A stretch of 64,000 bases of DNA from Solirubrobacterales bacterium (GTDB taxonomy: Bacteria > Actinomycetota > Thermoleophilia > Solirubrobacterales > Solirubrobacteraceae). Both the position numbers and the translations under genes were made by a program. The stretch spans positions 1-64,000 of the forward strand of contig JAFAWR010000116.1 in NCBI GenBank assembly GCA_019241635.1, read 5' to 3'. The notes under the pieces were generated by a model. It did no database searches. It was not told the DNA's origin and was given only the letters and a program-made list of their open reading frames with translations. Shown one piece after another: positions 35,688-45,641 of this stretch (positions are counted from its first letter, which is position 1; each line of letters starts with the position of its first letter).

Positions 35688-37192
35688 GTTCCGGCGTGGT
35701 TCGCTCCTGGCCGGCAAGTACGCTGCCCGTCGTGCGCCTAGACCGACTGCTGCCTGACGATACGCCCGGTCGGGCCGGCGCCGTGGAGATCGCCGGCCTG
35801 GCCTACGACAACCGCCTCGCTGCACCGGGGACGTTGTTCTTCTGCGTCCCCGGGTTCACCCGCGACGGCCACGATTTCGCTCCCGACGCGATCGCCCGCG
35901 GCGCGGCGGCGCTCGTCGTCGAGCGCCCGCTCGGGCTGGGGGTCCCCGAGGTGCGGGTGGCCAGCGTGCGGGCGGCGATGGCCCCGGCGGCGGCCGCGTT
36001 CTACGGCGACCCGACGGCCGGGCTCGAGATCGTCGGCGTCACCGGCACGAACGGCAAGACCACAACCGCGTTCCTGGTCCAGGCCCTGCTCGAGGCTGAC
36101 GGACGCCAGACCGGCCTGCTCGGCACGGTCAAGAGCGTGATCGGCGGCGCTGAGCGGGGCGTCGAGCGCACGACACCGGAGGCGATCGAGCTGCAGCGGA
36201 CGTTCCGCGAGATGCTCGACGCGGGCGACGTGGCCTGCGCGATGGAGGTCTCCTCGCACGCGCTCAAGCTCCACCGCGCCGACGCGATTCACTTCGCCGC
36301 GGCGATCTTCACCAACCTGACCCAGGACCACCTGGACTTCCACGGCACGATGGAGGACTACTTCGAGTCCAAGCGGCGCCTGTTCGAGCCAGGGCGGGCC
36401 CGGCACGCGGTGGTCAACCTCGACGACCCGTACGGTGCCCGGCTGGCCGACGAGCTGGGCCGGGGGGGACCGATCGTGACCTTCGCGGTCGACCGCGAGG
36501 CCGACTACCGCGCCGCCGGCCTCCAGACCAGCCTCGGCGGATCGCGCTTCACCGTGCATGGGCCCGACCGGGAGATTGAGCTGTCCTCGCCGCTCCCGGG
36601 GCGCTTCAACGTCTACAACGTGCTCGGCGCGCTGGCCGCCGTGCGCGCGCTGGGCGTCTCGCTGGACACCGCGGCCGCGGCGATCGAAACCGCGGGTCAC
36701 GTCCCCGGCCGGTTTCAGCCGGTCGACGCCGGCCAGGCGTTCGCGGTGCTGGTCGATTACGCCCACACTCCGGACTCGCTTCAGAACGTGCTCCAGGCGG
36801 CACGCGGGTTGCTCGCCGATGCCGGTCAGGGCGGCCGCCTGCACGTGGTGTTCGGCTGCGGCGGCGACCGTGACCGCGGCAAGCGGCCGCTCATGGGGGA
36901 GATCGCCGCCCGCCTGGCCGACCGGGTGATCGTCACCTCGGACAACCCCCGTTCGGAGGATCCGGAGGCGATCGTCCGCGAGATCCTTACGGGCGCGGGA
37001 GATCGGGTGGAGCACGACGTCGACCGCCGCCGCGCGATCGCCAGCGCGATCGCGGGCGCGCGGCCGGGCGACGTGGTGGTGATCGCGGGCAAGGGCCATG
37101 AGCAGGGCCAGGAGTTCGAGGGCGGGCGGAAGATCCCGTTCGATGACGTGACCGTCGCGCGCGAGGCCCTGGGTGGCGCGCTCGCCGCATGA
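35684..37192 (+). CDS. murE: UDP-MurNAc-L-Ala-D-Glu:meso-diaminopimelate ligase
   Basis: 502 residues from GTG 35684, which overlaps the fused glycosyltransferase stop (GTGA); GTG 35732 is an alternative. ATP site VTGTNGKTTTAFLVQ, substrate blocks ERTTPEAIELQ and VSSHALKLHR, YAHTPDSLQNVL, and the diagnostic DNPR at residues 420-423, which marks meso-DAP rather than lysine as the added residue. Cytosolic third amino-acid ligase of peptidoglycan. It is separated from the other mur genes on both sides by accessory genes and appears to be the last gene of the exopolysaccharide operon. Confidence 0.95.
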   Translation: MSSGVVRSWPASTLPVVRLDRLLPDDTPGRAGAVEIAGLAYDNRLAAPGTLFFCVPGFTRDGHDFAPDAIARGAAALVVERPLGLGVPEVRVASVRAAMAPAAAAFYGDPTAGLEIVGVTGTNGKTTTAFLVQALLEADGRQTGLLGTVKSVIGGAERGVERTTPEAIELQRTFREMLDAGDVACAMEVSSHALKLHRADAIHFAAAIFTNLTQDHLDFHGTMEDYFESKRRLFEPGRARHAVVNLDDPYGARLADELGRGGPIVTFAVDREADYRAAGLQTSLGGSRFTVHGPDREIELSSPLPGRFNVYNVLGALAAVRALGVSLDTAAAAIETAGHVPGRFQPVDAGQAFAVLVDYAHTPDSLQNVLQAARGLLADAGQGGRLHVVFGCGGDRDRGKRPLMGEIAARLADRVIVTSDNPRSEDPEAIVREILTGAGDRVEHDVDRRRAIASAIAGARPGDVVVIAGKGHEQGQEFEGGRKIPFDDVTVAREALGGALAA

Positions 37193-37218
37193 CCGGACGG
37201 CGAGCGCGCTGTCTCTGC

Positions 37219-39918
37219 TCAGGGGATGGTTACTGCGTGGCGCAGCACGAGCCTGTGGCCACCGGCGATCGTCAGCTCGTAGCGGCCGCGGGGCAGCGGT
37301 CCAAGCGGCAGCTCATACACGGCGCGCACACGGCCCGGGAGGGCGAGCGTCCCGTGCATCACCGTACGCCCGCCGCGAGCGAGCCTGACCTGGAGTCGCG
37401 CGGCGACGCCGTTGGCCCGCCACGTGCCGGGGGCGAACTCGAGCGAGCACAGCAGCCTGGCCCGGCGGGTGCGGCGGCACACCACCGTGCCGGAGGGGCC
37501 GGCCGGGCCGGTCGCGCCGGTCGCTCCACGCGGCCCGGCGGGTCCCGGTGAGCCGTTCGCCCCGGCCGAGCCCTGGGGCCCGGTGGGCCCAGCGGGCCCG
37601 GTGGGCCCAGCGGGCCCGATGGGCCCAGCGGGCCCGGCGGGTCCTTGGCCGGCCGGCACGCCGGTGCCGTTCAGCGCCACCCCCAGCTGGCCGTTCGGAT
37701 CGTTGCTGTGGATTAGGAACACGGCGTGGCTGGCCCCCTGCCCCTGGGGCGAGAAGCGGATCGTCGCCTGGCAGCTTTGCCCGTGCACGAGCGGGCTCAC
37801 GCAGGTATCCGAGCTGACCAGGTAGTCGGCCGCCGATGGCCCGTTGAACCCCAGGCCGGTGACCGACAGCGGCAGATCGCCGCCGTTGGTGATCGTGACC
37901 GGCTGGGGTGGACTGACCGTGCCCAGCGGCTGGCCGGCGAAGTTCAGCGCAGCCGTCGCCGTCTGTACGCTCGGGAGCGTCAGCGCCGCCACTCCGGCCG
38001 GATGCCGGGCCCCGGTGAGGAAGGTTGGGTTCACGCCGCTGCCGTCGAGGTTCGCCTCGCCGATCGTGCCGGAGGCGAAGTTCGTCCAGTAGATGTGCTG
38101 GCCGTCCAGCGCCAGCCCGCCCGGGGCGGTCCCACTGCCGGTGTCGATTAAGCTCTGGTCAACGCCGGTGCCGTCGAGATTCGCCCGCCCGATCGTGCCC
38201 GCGCCCGCGTTGCTCCAGTAGATGTGCTGCCCGTCGATGGCCAGCCCGGCCGGCGAGCTGCCCGGGGTCAGGTTGACGAACGCCTGGTTGACGCCGGTGC
38301 CGTCCAGGTTGGCCTCGCCGATCGTGTCGGCGGCGGTGTTGGTCCAGTAGATGTGCTGTCCGTTGACCGCGACACCCTGCGGATCGCTGGCACCGGAGAT
38401 GAGGCTCTCATCCACGCCGCTGCCGTTGAGGTTCGCCTCGCCGATCGTGTCGGCGCCCGGGTTGCCGCTGCCGGTGTTGGTCCAATAGATGTGATTCTGG
38501 TCGACCGCCACGGCGGACGGGCGGTTTGCGCCGCTGATCAGGCTCGGATCGGCGCCGCTGCCGTCCAGGCCGGCCTTGCCGATCGTGCCCGCCGCGGAAT
38601 CGGTCCAGTAGAGGTGCTGATCGTCGAGGGCCACCCCGGACGGGCTGCTCGCGCCGGTGATCAGGCTCTGATCGGCGCCGGTGCCGTCGAGGCCCGCCTC
38701 TCCCATCGTGCCGTCGCCCGAGTTCGTCCAGTAGAGCCCGTGTCCGGTCGGTGGGCTCGATCCCGACAGGGCGACCGTCGTGGGGCTGTTGGGGTCGTTG
38801 CTCTGGATCTGCAGGGTGGCGGTGCTGGCCCCGGGCGCCTGCGGGGCGAAGCGGATCGCCGCCTGGCAGCTCTGCCCCGGCGCCACCGCGGTTCGGCATG
38901 TATCCGAGCCCACCAGGTAATCGCCCGCGCCGGTCCCGGAGAACACCAGGCCGCTCACCGACAGCGGCTGCTGGCCGCCGTTGGTGATCGTGACCGTCTG
39001 CGGCGGGCTGACCGTGCCCTGCGCCTGGCTCGCGAAGCCGAGCGCGCTCGGCGCGGCCTGGGCGAGCGGCAGCGTCAGGACCGCGATCCCGTCCGGGCTG
39101 TCCACGTCCTGGGTCACGGTCGAGTCGCCGCCGGTTCCGTCGATGTTGGCCTTCTCGATGTCACCCGTAAACCCGTCGCTCCAGTAGATGTGCTGGGCGT
39201 CGACTGCGACGCCGATCGGAACGCTGCCGTGCGGGAGCGGGATGAAGTCCTGGTTGACCGCGGTGCCGTCGAGGCTCGCGCGCCCGAGCGTTGCCGAGTC
39301 GAAGTTCGCCCAGTAGATGTGCTGCCCGTCGACCGCCACCCCGTCCGGATTGCTGGCTCCGGGGATGAACGTCGGGTCCGGTCCGGTACCGTCGATGTTG
39401 GCCTCGCCGATCGCGCTGCCGGCCGGATTGGCCCAATAGATGTGCTGAGCGTCTACGGCCAGCCCCGCGTTGGCGCCCTGATTGGTGATGAAGTTCGGGT
39501 TCACTCCGCTACCGTCGAGATTCGCCCGCCCGATCGCACCGTCGTTGGTGGTGGTCCAGTAGATGTGCTGACCGTCGACCGCCACGTCCCAGGCCCTGCC
39601 GACGTTCGTGATGAAGCTGGGATCGACGCCGGTGCCGTCGAGGTTCGCCCGCCCGATCTTGCCGTCGGTCGGGTCGGTCCAGTAAACGTGCTGAGCGTCG
39701 ACGGCCACCCAAGGCGGCACGTTGAGGCCGGAGATGAGGCCCGGTCTCACCGCGCTGCCATCGGTTCCCACGGTGCTGATCGAGTCGCCGCTGGCCCAGA
39801 AGAGCTCCCCCGGGGCGGCGGCCAGCGCACCCGGCGCCGCCGCCAGCAGCGCCGCGCACACCGCCCCGACCACGGCGGCCGTGAGCGCCGCCCGTCTGCT
39901 GATCAGTCTCGCCAGCAT
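37219..39918 (-). CDS. Secreted double YWTD-like propeller protein with two choice-of-anchor domains and collagen repeats
   Basis: 899 residues. Signal peptide (1-34), six YWT(D/N)-type repeats (about 37-283, pattern HIYWTN-x7[11 protein letters not shown]), a choice-of-anchor/Ig-like domain (about 291-388, with two cysteines), six more YWTN repeats (393-650), a second anchor domain (655-755), 17 collagen Gly-X-Y triplets (759-809) and a 90-residue C-terminal domain with two cysteines. Two sets of six suggest two six-bladed propellers. It probably acts outside the cell as an adhesin or matrix scaffold. Convergent with murE; its start faces a palindrome (40026-40078). Exact function not known. 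Confidence 0.82.
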   Translation of the reverse strand: MLARLISRRAALTAAVVGAVCAALLAAAPGALAAAPGELFWASGDSISTVGTDGSAVRPGLISGLNVPPWVAVDAQHVYWTDPTDGKIGRANLDGTGVDPSFITNVGRAWDVAVDGQHIYWTTTNDGAIGRANLDGSGVNPNFITNQGANAGLAVDAQHIYWANPAGSAIGEANIDGTGPDPTFIPGASNPDGVAVDGQHIYWANFDSATLGRASLDGTAVNQDFIPLPHGSVPIGVAVDAQHIYWSDGFTGDIEKANIDGTGGDSTVTQDVDSPDGIAVLTLPLAQAAPSALGFASQAQGTVSPPQTVTITNGGQQPLSVSGLVFSGTGAGDYLVGSDTCRTAVAPGQSCQAAIRFAPQAPGASTATLQIQSNDPNSPTTVALSGSSPPTGHGLYWTNSGDGTMGEAGLDGTGADQSLITGASSPSGVALDDQHLYWTDSAAGTIGKAGLDGSGADPSLISGANRPSAVAVDQNHIYWTNTGSGNPGADTIGEANLNGSGVDESLISGASDPQGVAVNGQHIYWTNTAADTIGEANLDGTGVNQAFVNLTPGSSPAGLAIDGQHIYWSNAGAGTIGRANLDGTGVDQSLIDTGSGTAPGGLALDGQHIYWTNFASGTIGEANLDGSGVNPTFLTGARHPAGVAALTLPSVQTATAALNFAGQPLGTVSPPQPVTITNGGDLPLSVTGLGFNGPSAADYLVSSDTCVSPLVHGQSCQATIRFSPQGQGASHAVFLIHSNDPNGQLGVALNGTGVPAGQGPAGPAGPIGPAGPTGPAGPTGPQGSAGANGSPGPAGPRGATGATGPAGPSGTVVCRRTRRARLLCSLEFAPGTWRANGVAARLQVRLARGGRTVMHGTLALPGRVRAVYELPLGPLPRGRYELTIAGGHRLVLRHAVTIP

Positions 39919-40025
39919 GATCCCGTCCCCCTTCGCGTGGTCGTGGCTTCAGTCATGGTCGAACCCCCTGGTTGCGTTGTGCATCTGCGGATCGCCACGC
40001 TAGGTCCCGGCCTCGGATCGCGAAT

Positions 40026-40078
40026 CGGTAATCGGGTACCGAACCTGACCCGGCCCACGGTTCGGTAGCTCGTTACCG
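40026..40078. promoter_or_regulatory. Imperfect 19-bp inverted repeat between divergent genes
   Basis: CGGTAATCGGGTACCGAAC (40026-40044) and GTTCGGTAGCTCGTTACCG (40060-40078) are related as inverted repeats, about 15 of 19 positions matching, 15 bases apart. It lies between the start of the propeller gene (leftward) and the small helix-turn-helix gene (rightward). An operator for the LuxR-type regulator downstream is the simplest guess. Confidence 0.55.
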
Positions 40079-40114
40079 ATGCTCGGGCGCCCCCGGGCTG
40101 CCAGGCTGCGGGGC

Positions 40115-40321
40115 ATGTCGGAGGATCACTTCGAGGACGCGGCGCAGGAGCTCCCGTTCGCGTACGCGGTGGCGCTGCGTCTGGCCCGCAGCGGCGCCGC
40201 TGACGAGGTGATCGCGCAGGCGCTCGGGATCGAGCCGGCCGGCGTCCCCGCCGCGCTCGCGTTGGCGCGGGCCAAGCTCGCGGCAGTCGAAGCCGGGCAC
40301 GAGGAGTGGAAAGTCCACTGA
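40115..40321 (+). CDS. Small helix-turn-helix-like protein (sigma-4-like)
   Basis: 68 residues from ATG 40115. The sequence LPFAYAVALRLARSG-x8-ALGIEP-x8-LALARAKLA is spaced like a sigma-70 region 4 helix-turn-helix, without the rest of a sigma factor. It sits 17 bases before the LuxR-type regulator gene and so is probably co-transcribed. The helix-turn-helix reading is inference from pattern only; it may be a short modulator of that regulator. Confidence 0.5.
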   Translation: MSEDHFEDAAQELPFAYAVALRLARSGAADEVIAQALGIEPAGVPAALALARAKLAAVEAGHEEWKVH

Positions 40322-40338
40322 CGCAGGGCAACCGGCGT

Positions 40339-43020
40339 ATGCTGCGCGCGATGCCGCCGAGCACCGGCGAGCCCACCGAAGCGGTCGTGCCGCCACCGTG
40401 GGCGCAGCAGTGGACGCTGACGGGCCGCGAAGAAGAGCTCGCGCTGATCGAGACGCTGCTCTCGGGCGACGGCTCGGGCGGCGTCGTGCTCGTCGGGCGC
40501 GCGGGTTGTGGGAAGAGCCGGCTGGCGCGGGAGATCGGACGGCGCCGCGAGCGGGCCGGGGAGCGCGTGGTGCGCGGTCAGGGGACGGCGTCGGCGGCGA
40601 CCATTCCGTTCGCCGCCGTGGCCCATCTGCTCCCCTCGACTCCGCAGCGGGGGCTCGATCGCCTGAGCGCGTTTCAGACCATCGCGGCCAGCCTTCGGGA
40701 TCACGGACCGGGCCGGACGGTGGTGGTCCTGGACGACGCGCATCTGCTCGACGAGGCCACGGCCGCGCTGGCCCTCCATCTTGCCGTGACTGGGTCGACC
40801 GACCTGCTCGTCTGCGTCCGCGACGGGGAGCCCACCCCGGACGCGGTGATGGCGCTGTGGAAGGACGAGCACCTGCATCGCATCGATCTGCAGCCCCTCT
40901 CGGACCCCGAGGTGGCGCGGATGGTCCGGGGGGCGCTGCCCGGCGAGGTGGCGCCCGAGGTCGTGAGCTGGGTGCAGGAGCGCAGTCTCGGGCTCCCGCT
41001 GTTCGCGGTCGAGCTCGTCCGCGGCGCCGTGGCCGAGGGCGTGCTGCGCTCGGACGGCACCGAGTGGGGATTCGCCTCGCCGCCGAGGCCGCCGCGCCGG
41101 ATTCACGAGCTCATCGACCGGCGTCTGGAGGGGCTGACCGTCGAGGAGCGCGACGGCCTGGAGTTACTCGCCTTCGGCGAGCCGCTGGCCTACCAGGTGT
41201 TCCTCGGGGTGATCGGGGAGCCGCGGCTCCAGTCGCTCGAGGAGGGCGGCCTCGCGGACGCCACCACCGTCGACGGGGACGCGCGAGTCGTCCGTCTGGC
41301 CCATCCGCTGTATGGCGAGGTTGCCCTCGCGGGCATGGCGCGGGCAAGGCGCGACGCGATCGCGCGTCGCCTGGCCGGCGCGCTACTGGACGCCGACGCA
41401 TGCAGCCCAGCCGACGTGCTCCGCGCGGTGCGTTGGCGGCTCGAGGCCGACGAGCGCCTGGACCTGCCCGAGCTCATGCGGGCCGCCAGGGCCGCGACGG
41501 CGCTGTTCGACCCGTCCCTGGCGCTCGACTACGCGCGCCGGGCGCATGCCCTGACCGGGACGACCATGACCGCCCTGGCGGTCTGCTCGCCGCTCATGTC
41601 GCTCGCGCGCTTTGCCGAGGTGGAGGCGGTACTCGCGCCGTTCGAGGGCCGGGAGGCGAACGAGGAAGAGGCGGCGATGGTCCTTCACTTCCGCGTCGTC
41701 GCCCTGCAGATCGGCCTGCGTCACACCGACGACGCGCTGGCCATGCTCGACCGCTACGCCGATGCCTACGCGACCGATACCTGGCGGCGGCTCGTGCGCG
41801 GGGAGCGCATCGGGGTCGCCACCCACGCCGGTCATCACCTCGAGGCGGCCGGCCTCCTCCACGAGATGCTCGCCGACGCCACGACGACTCCTGAGGAGTT
41901 CAGGCGCGCGTGGTCGGGGCCCTTCGCACTCGTGTACTCGGGTGACTCGGAGACCGCCATGCACTTCGCCGACCGCGTCCTCGCGGTGCCGGGGCGGCCC
42001 ATGGCAGCGGTGATCGAGGTGATGACGTGGGCGGCGGCGCGCGTCGACGCCGGCATCGAGTGGGACGAGATCGACGCCGTGCTGACCCCGATGCTGGCCG
42101 AGGCGCAGAGCACCGGCGATGCCGTGCTGGCCGAGGTCTGCGGGTTCTGGCTGGGCACGGTCGCCCTGACCCGCGGCCGCGTGGTCACCGCGCAGAGCCG
42201 GCTCGAGGAGGCGGCCGCGCTCCTGCCCACCCAGGACCCGTTCGCCATCCACGTGATCACGCTGGCCATGCTGGCGCAGGCCAGGGCGATCCGGCGCGAT
42301 CTCCCGGGCGCGCGTGACGCCCTAAGCGAGGCCGAAGCGATTCTCAAGCAGCGCCCGCTGACCTGGGTGGAGGAATGCGAGCTCGTGCGGGCCAGGCTGC
42401 GTATTGCGCTGGCCGAGGGCCGCCCGGTCGAGGCGCGGACGCTCGCGCTGGCCGCCGCGTCCCGCGCCGATCAGGTGATCATCCATAAAGCGACGCTCCT
42501 GCACGAGGCGCTGCGGAGCGGGGCACCGGCGAGCCAGGCCCTTCGGGGGCTGCAGGAGGTGGCCTCGCGTTGCGATCTGCCGCTCCTCACCGCCTGCGCC
42601 GATCACGCCGAGGCCTCAGCCCGCCGTGACGGGCCGGCGCTCGAGCGCGCGGCGCAGCGATTCGAGGCGATCGGTGCGTTCCTGCACGCCGCCGAGGTCT
42701 GCGCCGAGGCGGCTGCGGCGCATGCGGCCGACGGCGACCGGCCCCAGGCGGTGGCCTGCGCCGAGCACAGCGGCCGGCTCGCCGCCCGGTGCGAGGGGGC
42801 ATGGACGCCGATGCTCAGGCTGGCCGACGCCGCCGCTCACAACCTCACCGCGCGCGAAGTGGAGGTGGCGGCGCTGGCCCGCGGCGGGCTGACCAACGCG
42901 GAGATCGCCGAGCGGCTCGTGCTCTCGACGCGGACCGTGGACAGCCACATGCAGCGGATCTACGCCAAGCTCGGCATCAACCGCCGCGAGCGCCTCACCG
43001 AAATTCTGCCAACCGAGTGA
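40339..43020 (+). CDS. Large LuxR-family regulator with STAND/AAA ATPase domain
   Basis: 893 residues from ATG 40339 (40351 is an equally possible start). N-terminal ATPase: TGREEELALIETLL, Walker A GRAGCGKSRLA, Walker B VVVLDDAH. A long alpha-helical repeat region (about 330-820, TPR-like) follows, then a C-terminal LuxR helix-turn-helix (HNLTAREVEVAALARGGLTN, IAERLVLSTRTVDSHM). MalT-like regulators of this type bind a ligand through the repeat region. The obvious local targets are the propeller protein gene and the monooxygenase gene, via the palindrome upstream. Confidence 0.88.
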   Translation: MLRAMPPSTGEPTEAVVPPPWAQQWTLTGREEELALIETLLSGDGSGGVVLVGRAGCGKSRLAREIGRRRERAGERVVRGQGTASAATIPFAAVAHLLPSTPQRGLDRLSAFQTIAASLRDHGPGRTVVVLDDAHLLDEATAALALHLAVTGSTDLLVCVRDGEPTPDAVMALWKDEHLHRIDLQPLSDPEVARMVRGALPGEVAPEVVSWVQERSLGLPLFAVELVRGAVAEGVLRSDGTEWGFASPPRPPRRIHELIDRRLEGLTVEERDGLELLAFGEPLAYQVFLGVIGEPRLQSLEEGGLADATTVDGDARVVRLAHPLYGEVALAGMARARRDAIARRLAGALLDADACSPADVLRAVRWRLEADERLDLPELMRAARAATALFDPSLALDYARRAHALTGTTMTALAVCSPLMSLARFAEVEAVLAPFEGREANEEEAAMVLHFRVVALQIGLRHTDDALAMLDRYADAYATDTWRRLVRGERIGVATHAGHHLEAAGLLHEMLADATTTPEEFRRAWSGPFALVYSGDSETAMHFADRVLAVPGRPMAAVIEVMTWAAARVDAGIEWDEIDAVLTPMLAEAQSTGDAVLAEVCGFWLGTVALTRGRVVTAQSRLEEAAALLPTQDPFAIHVITLAMLAQARAIRRDLPGARDALSEAEAILKQRPLTWVEECELVRARLRIALAEGRPVEARTLALAAASRADQVIIHKATLLHEALRSGAPASQALRGLQEVASRCDLPLLTACADHAEASARRDGPALERAAQRFEAIGAFLHAAEVCAEAAAAHAADGDRPQAVACAEHSGRLAARCEGAWTPMLRLADAAAHNLTAREVEVAALARGGLTNAEIAERLVLSTRTVDSHMQRIYAKLGINRRERLTEILPTE

Positions 43021-43030
43021 GCTTGGCCAG

Positions 43031-44215
43031 ATGGAGTCCTCTCCCCACACGTCCGCTCTGCGAACCGACGCGCCACCGCTGCGCAGCGCGGTCGTGATCG
43101 GCGGTGGGGTCGGGGGCCTGGCGGTGGCGCTGGCCCTCCGGCGAGCGGGTATCGCCGTGGACGTATACGAGCGAGAGGACCATCGTCAGGACCGCGACAC
43201 GGGATTCACGATCTGGTCCTACGCGGTCCGGGCCCTGCTCGATCTCGGCATCCCGGCCTCGCGGCTCGACGCGGTCGGGTCGGCGATCCAGGCGACCGAG
43301 CTGCGCAACACCGATGGCCGGCTGCTCGAGTTGATGCCCCTTGGACAGGTGTCGTCGCGCCTCGGCGCGGCGAGCTACGACTGCTCGCGCGGCGATCTCC
43401 TGGCGGCGTTGACCGACGCGGTGGGTCCCGAGGCGCTGCATGCCGGCTCAGCCTGCATGGCGATCGAACAGGACGGCGAGCGGGCCACCGCCCGGTTCAG
43501 CGACGGCACGGCTGCCTCGGCCGATCTGCTGCTCGGCGCCGACGGAATCCGGTCGACCGTGCGCGAGGCGGTGTCGCCGGGCGCGCGGCTCAACTACTCG
43601 GGCTATCTGGGCTCGGGCGGGGTCCTCGAGTTCACCCATCCGCTGCTGCCGTCCGGGCACCACATCGAGCTGTGGGGGCGCAGGACGAAGGGCGGGATCG
43701 CCGACGTCGGCGGGGGGCGCGCCCGCTGGTACGTGATCACCCGGGCGCCGCCCGGCGGCCCGCGTCCGTCACGCGAAACCCTGGCGCGCCACGTCCGCGG
43801 CTGGTATCCCGTCCTGCACGACGCGATCGCCGGAACCCCGGTGCACGCGATCGCTCACGCCGAGGCCTGGGACCTCGACCCGCTCCCCACCTGGGTCGAC
43901 CGGCGCGTCGCGCTCCTGGGCGACGCGGCGCACGCGAGCACCCCGTTTGCCGCCATGGGCGCCTGCGCCGCGATCGAGGACGCCGTCGCGCTCGGCCGGC
44001 TGCTCGCCGCCGGGCCGCTCGGCGATGCCCTGGCGAACTACCAGGCCGAGCGCAAGCCCCGGGGCGAGCACGTGACCCGGCATTCACGCACGATGCTCCG
44101 CGTCTCCACGCTGGCCAACCCGATCCTCGCCCGGTTGCGCGACGCGGCGTTCGCCCACATGCCGGCCAAGCGGATCGAGCAGGTGACCGAGGAGATGGCC
44201 TCGGGCACGGGCTGA
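43031..44215 (+). CDS. FAD-dependent aromatic-ring hydroxylase-type monooxygenase
   Basis: 394 residues, ten bases after the LuxR stop. FAD-binding GGGVGGLAVALALRRAG near residue 24, then VDVYERED, GDLLAALTD with the DG motif LLGADGIRSTVRE, and the second FAD block ALLGDAAHASTPFAAMG with a GACAAIEDA loop. This is the PHBH-fold class A flavin monooxygenase family, which hydroxylates aromatic or polyketide substrates. Substrate unknown; the neighbouring murF starts 40 bases downstream, so it may read into the mur genes. Confidence 0.88.
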   Translation: MESSPHTSALRTDAPPLRSAVVIGGGVGGLAVALALRRAGIAVDVYEREDHRQDRDTGFTIWSYAVRALLDLGIPASRLDAVGSAIQATELRNTDGRLLELMPLGQVSSRLGAASYDCSRGDLLAALTDAVGPEALHAGSACMAIEQDGERATARFSDGTAASADLLLGADGIRSTVREAVSPGARLNYSGYLGSGGVLEFTHPLLPSGHHIELWGRRTKGGIADVGGGRARWYVITRAPPGGPRPSRETLARHVRGWYPVLHDAIAGTPVHAIAHAEAWDLDPLPTWVDRRVALLGDAAHASTPFAAMGACAAIEDAVALGRLLAAGPLGDALANYQAERKPRGEHVTRHSRTMLRVSTLANPILARLRDAAFAHMPAKRIEQVTEEMASGTG

Positions 44216-44255
44216 CCCATCGGCCGCCCCGCCAAGTACTCTGCTCGTTCAGAGC

Positions 44256-45641
44256 ATGCGGACTTGGACACCCGAGCAAGTCGCACGGGCGGCAGGGGCG
44301 CGGCTCGTCGCCCCCGCGACCGCCACGAGCGGCCCCGAGCGGGTGGTCATCGACTCGCGCCAGGCCGGGCCCGGCGCCCTGTTCGTCGGCCTGCCCGGCG
44401 AGCACGTCGACGGCGGCCGCTTCGCCCCGCACGCCCTGGCGGCTGGCGCCTGGGGGGTGCTGAGCACCCCGGAGCACGCCGAGGCGGCTCGCTGCGCCGT
44501 ACCCGGGACGCTGCTCGCAGCCGATGATCCCCTGGCCGCGCTGCAGCGCCTGGCCACCGCGTGGCGGCGGTCCCTGGACGTCCAGGTGATCGGCGTCACC
44601 GGGTCCACCGGCAAGACCTCGACCAAGGACCTGCTGCTCGCCCTGCTCTCGCCGCACCGGCGCACGGTCGCCTCCCGGGCCAACTACAACACCGAGATCG
44701 GCGTCCCGCTCGAGATCCTCGCCGCGCCCGCGGACACCGAGGTGCTGGTGCTCGAGATGGCCATGCGCGGCCCCGGCCAGATCGCCGAGCTGGCCGCGGT
44801 GGCCGAGCCGGACGTCGGGGTGATCGTCAGCATCGGACCGGTGCACCTCGAGCTGCTCGGCACGATCGAGGCCATTGCGGCGGCCAAGGCCGAGCTGATC
44901 GCGGCTTTGAAGCCTTCGGGGACGGCGATCCTCCCGGCCGGCGAGCCTCTGCTCGAGCCCCACCGCCGCACCGACCTGCACACGATCACCTTCGGCGACG
45001 CGGGCGAGGTCCGCCTGGTTCGCTCCGACGACGAGCACGAGGTCGAGATCGACCTGGCCGGCCGCCCGGTCGTGCTCGAGGTGCCGTTCCGCCAAGCTCA
45101 CCTGCGCCGGAATCTGCTCCCCGCGGCCGCGGCCGCCCTCGCGGTAGGGGTCGTGCCGAGCGGCCAGGTGGCGCTCGAGCTGACCGCAGGTCGCGGGCAG
45201 CATGTGGCGCTGCCCGACGGCGTGACGTTGATCGATGGCTGCTACAACGCCAATCCGATGTCGACGCGTGCCGCCCTCGAGGACCTCGCGCAGACGGCCG
45301 AGGGGATGCCGGGCAGCCGCTCGGTGGCCGTGCTCGGCGACATGCTCGAGCTGGGACCGACCGAGCGTGAATTCCATCGCGAGCTCGGCGAGCAGGCGGC
45401 TCGGTCGGGAGTCGAGCTGCTGGTCACGGTCGGGCCACTGGCCGCGGCGATGGCCGAGCGCTTCGCCGGCGAGGTGCGCTCGGTGCCCGACGCCGCCACC
45501 GCGGCCGCGCTCGTGCCGGAGCTCGTGCGCCCGGGCGACGTGGTGCTGGTCAAGGGCTCGCTGGCGGTGGGGCTCGAGGTGGTGTGCCGCGCGCTCAGCG
45601 CGCGCGAAGGTGCCCCGGTCTCGGATGGGGTGGGTGTCTAG
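44256..45641 (+). CDS. murF: UDP-MurNAc-tripeptide:D-Ala-D-Ala ligase
   Basis: 461 residues. N-terminal domain block VVIDSRQAGPGALFVGLPGE, ATP site GVTGSTGKTSTKDLL, ANYNTEIGVPL, EMAMRGPGQIAEL and DGCYNANPMSTRAALEDL are those of MurF. It adds D-Ala-D-Ala to UDP-MurNAc-tripeptide in the cytosol. mraY starts at the very next base after its TAG, so the two are tightly coupled. Confidence 0.96.
   Translation: MRTWTPEQVARAAGARLVAPATATSGPERVVIDSRQAGPGALFVGLPGEHVDGGRFAPHALAAGAWGVLSTPEHAEAARCAVPGTLLAADDPLAALQRLATAWRRSLDVQVIGVTGSTGKTSTKDLLLALLSPHRRTVASRANYNTEIGVPLEILAAPADTEVLVLEMAMRGPGQIAELAAVAEPDVGVIVSIGPVHLELLGTIEAIAAAKAELIAALKPSGTAILPAGEPLLEPHRRTDLHTITFGDAGEVRLVRSDDEHEVEIDLAGRPVVLEVPFRQAHLRRNLLPAAAAALAVGVVPSGQVALELTAGRGQHVALPDGVTLIDGCYNANPMSTRAALEDLAQTAEGMPGSRSVAVLGDMLELGPTEREFHRELGEQAARSGVELLVTVGPLAAAMAERFAGEVRSVPDAATAAALVPELVRPGDVVLVKGSLAVGLEVVCRALSAREGAPVSDGVGV

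Noticed and set aside
37492-37644. GGGCCC-rich short repeats that could suggest a CRISPR or satellite
   Set aside because: They are the codons of the Gly-X-Y triplets in the propeller protein; units are 9-18 bases without spacers.
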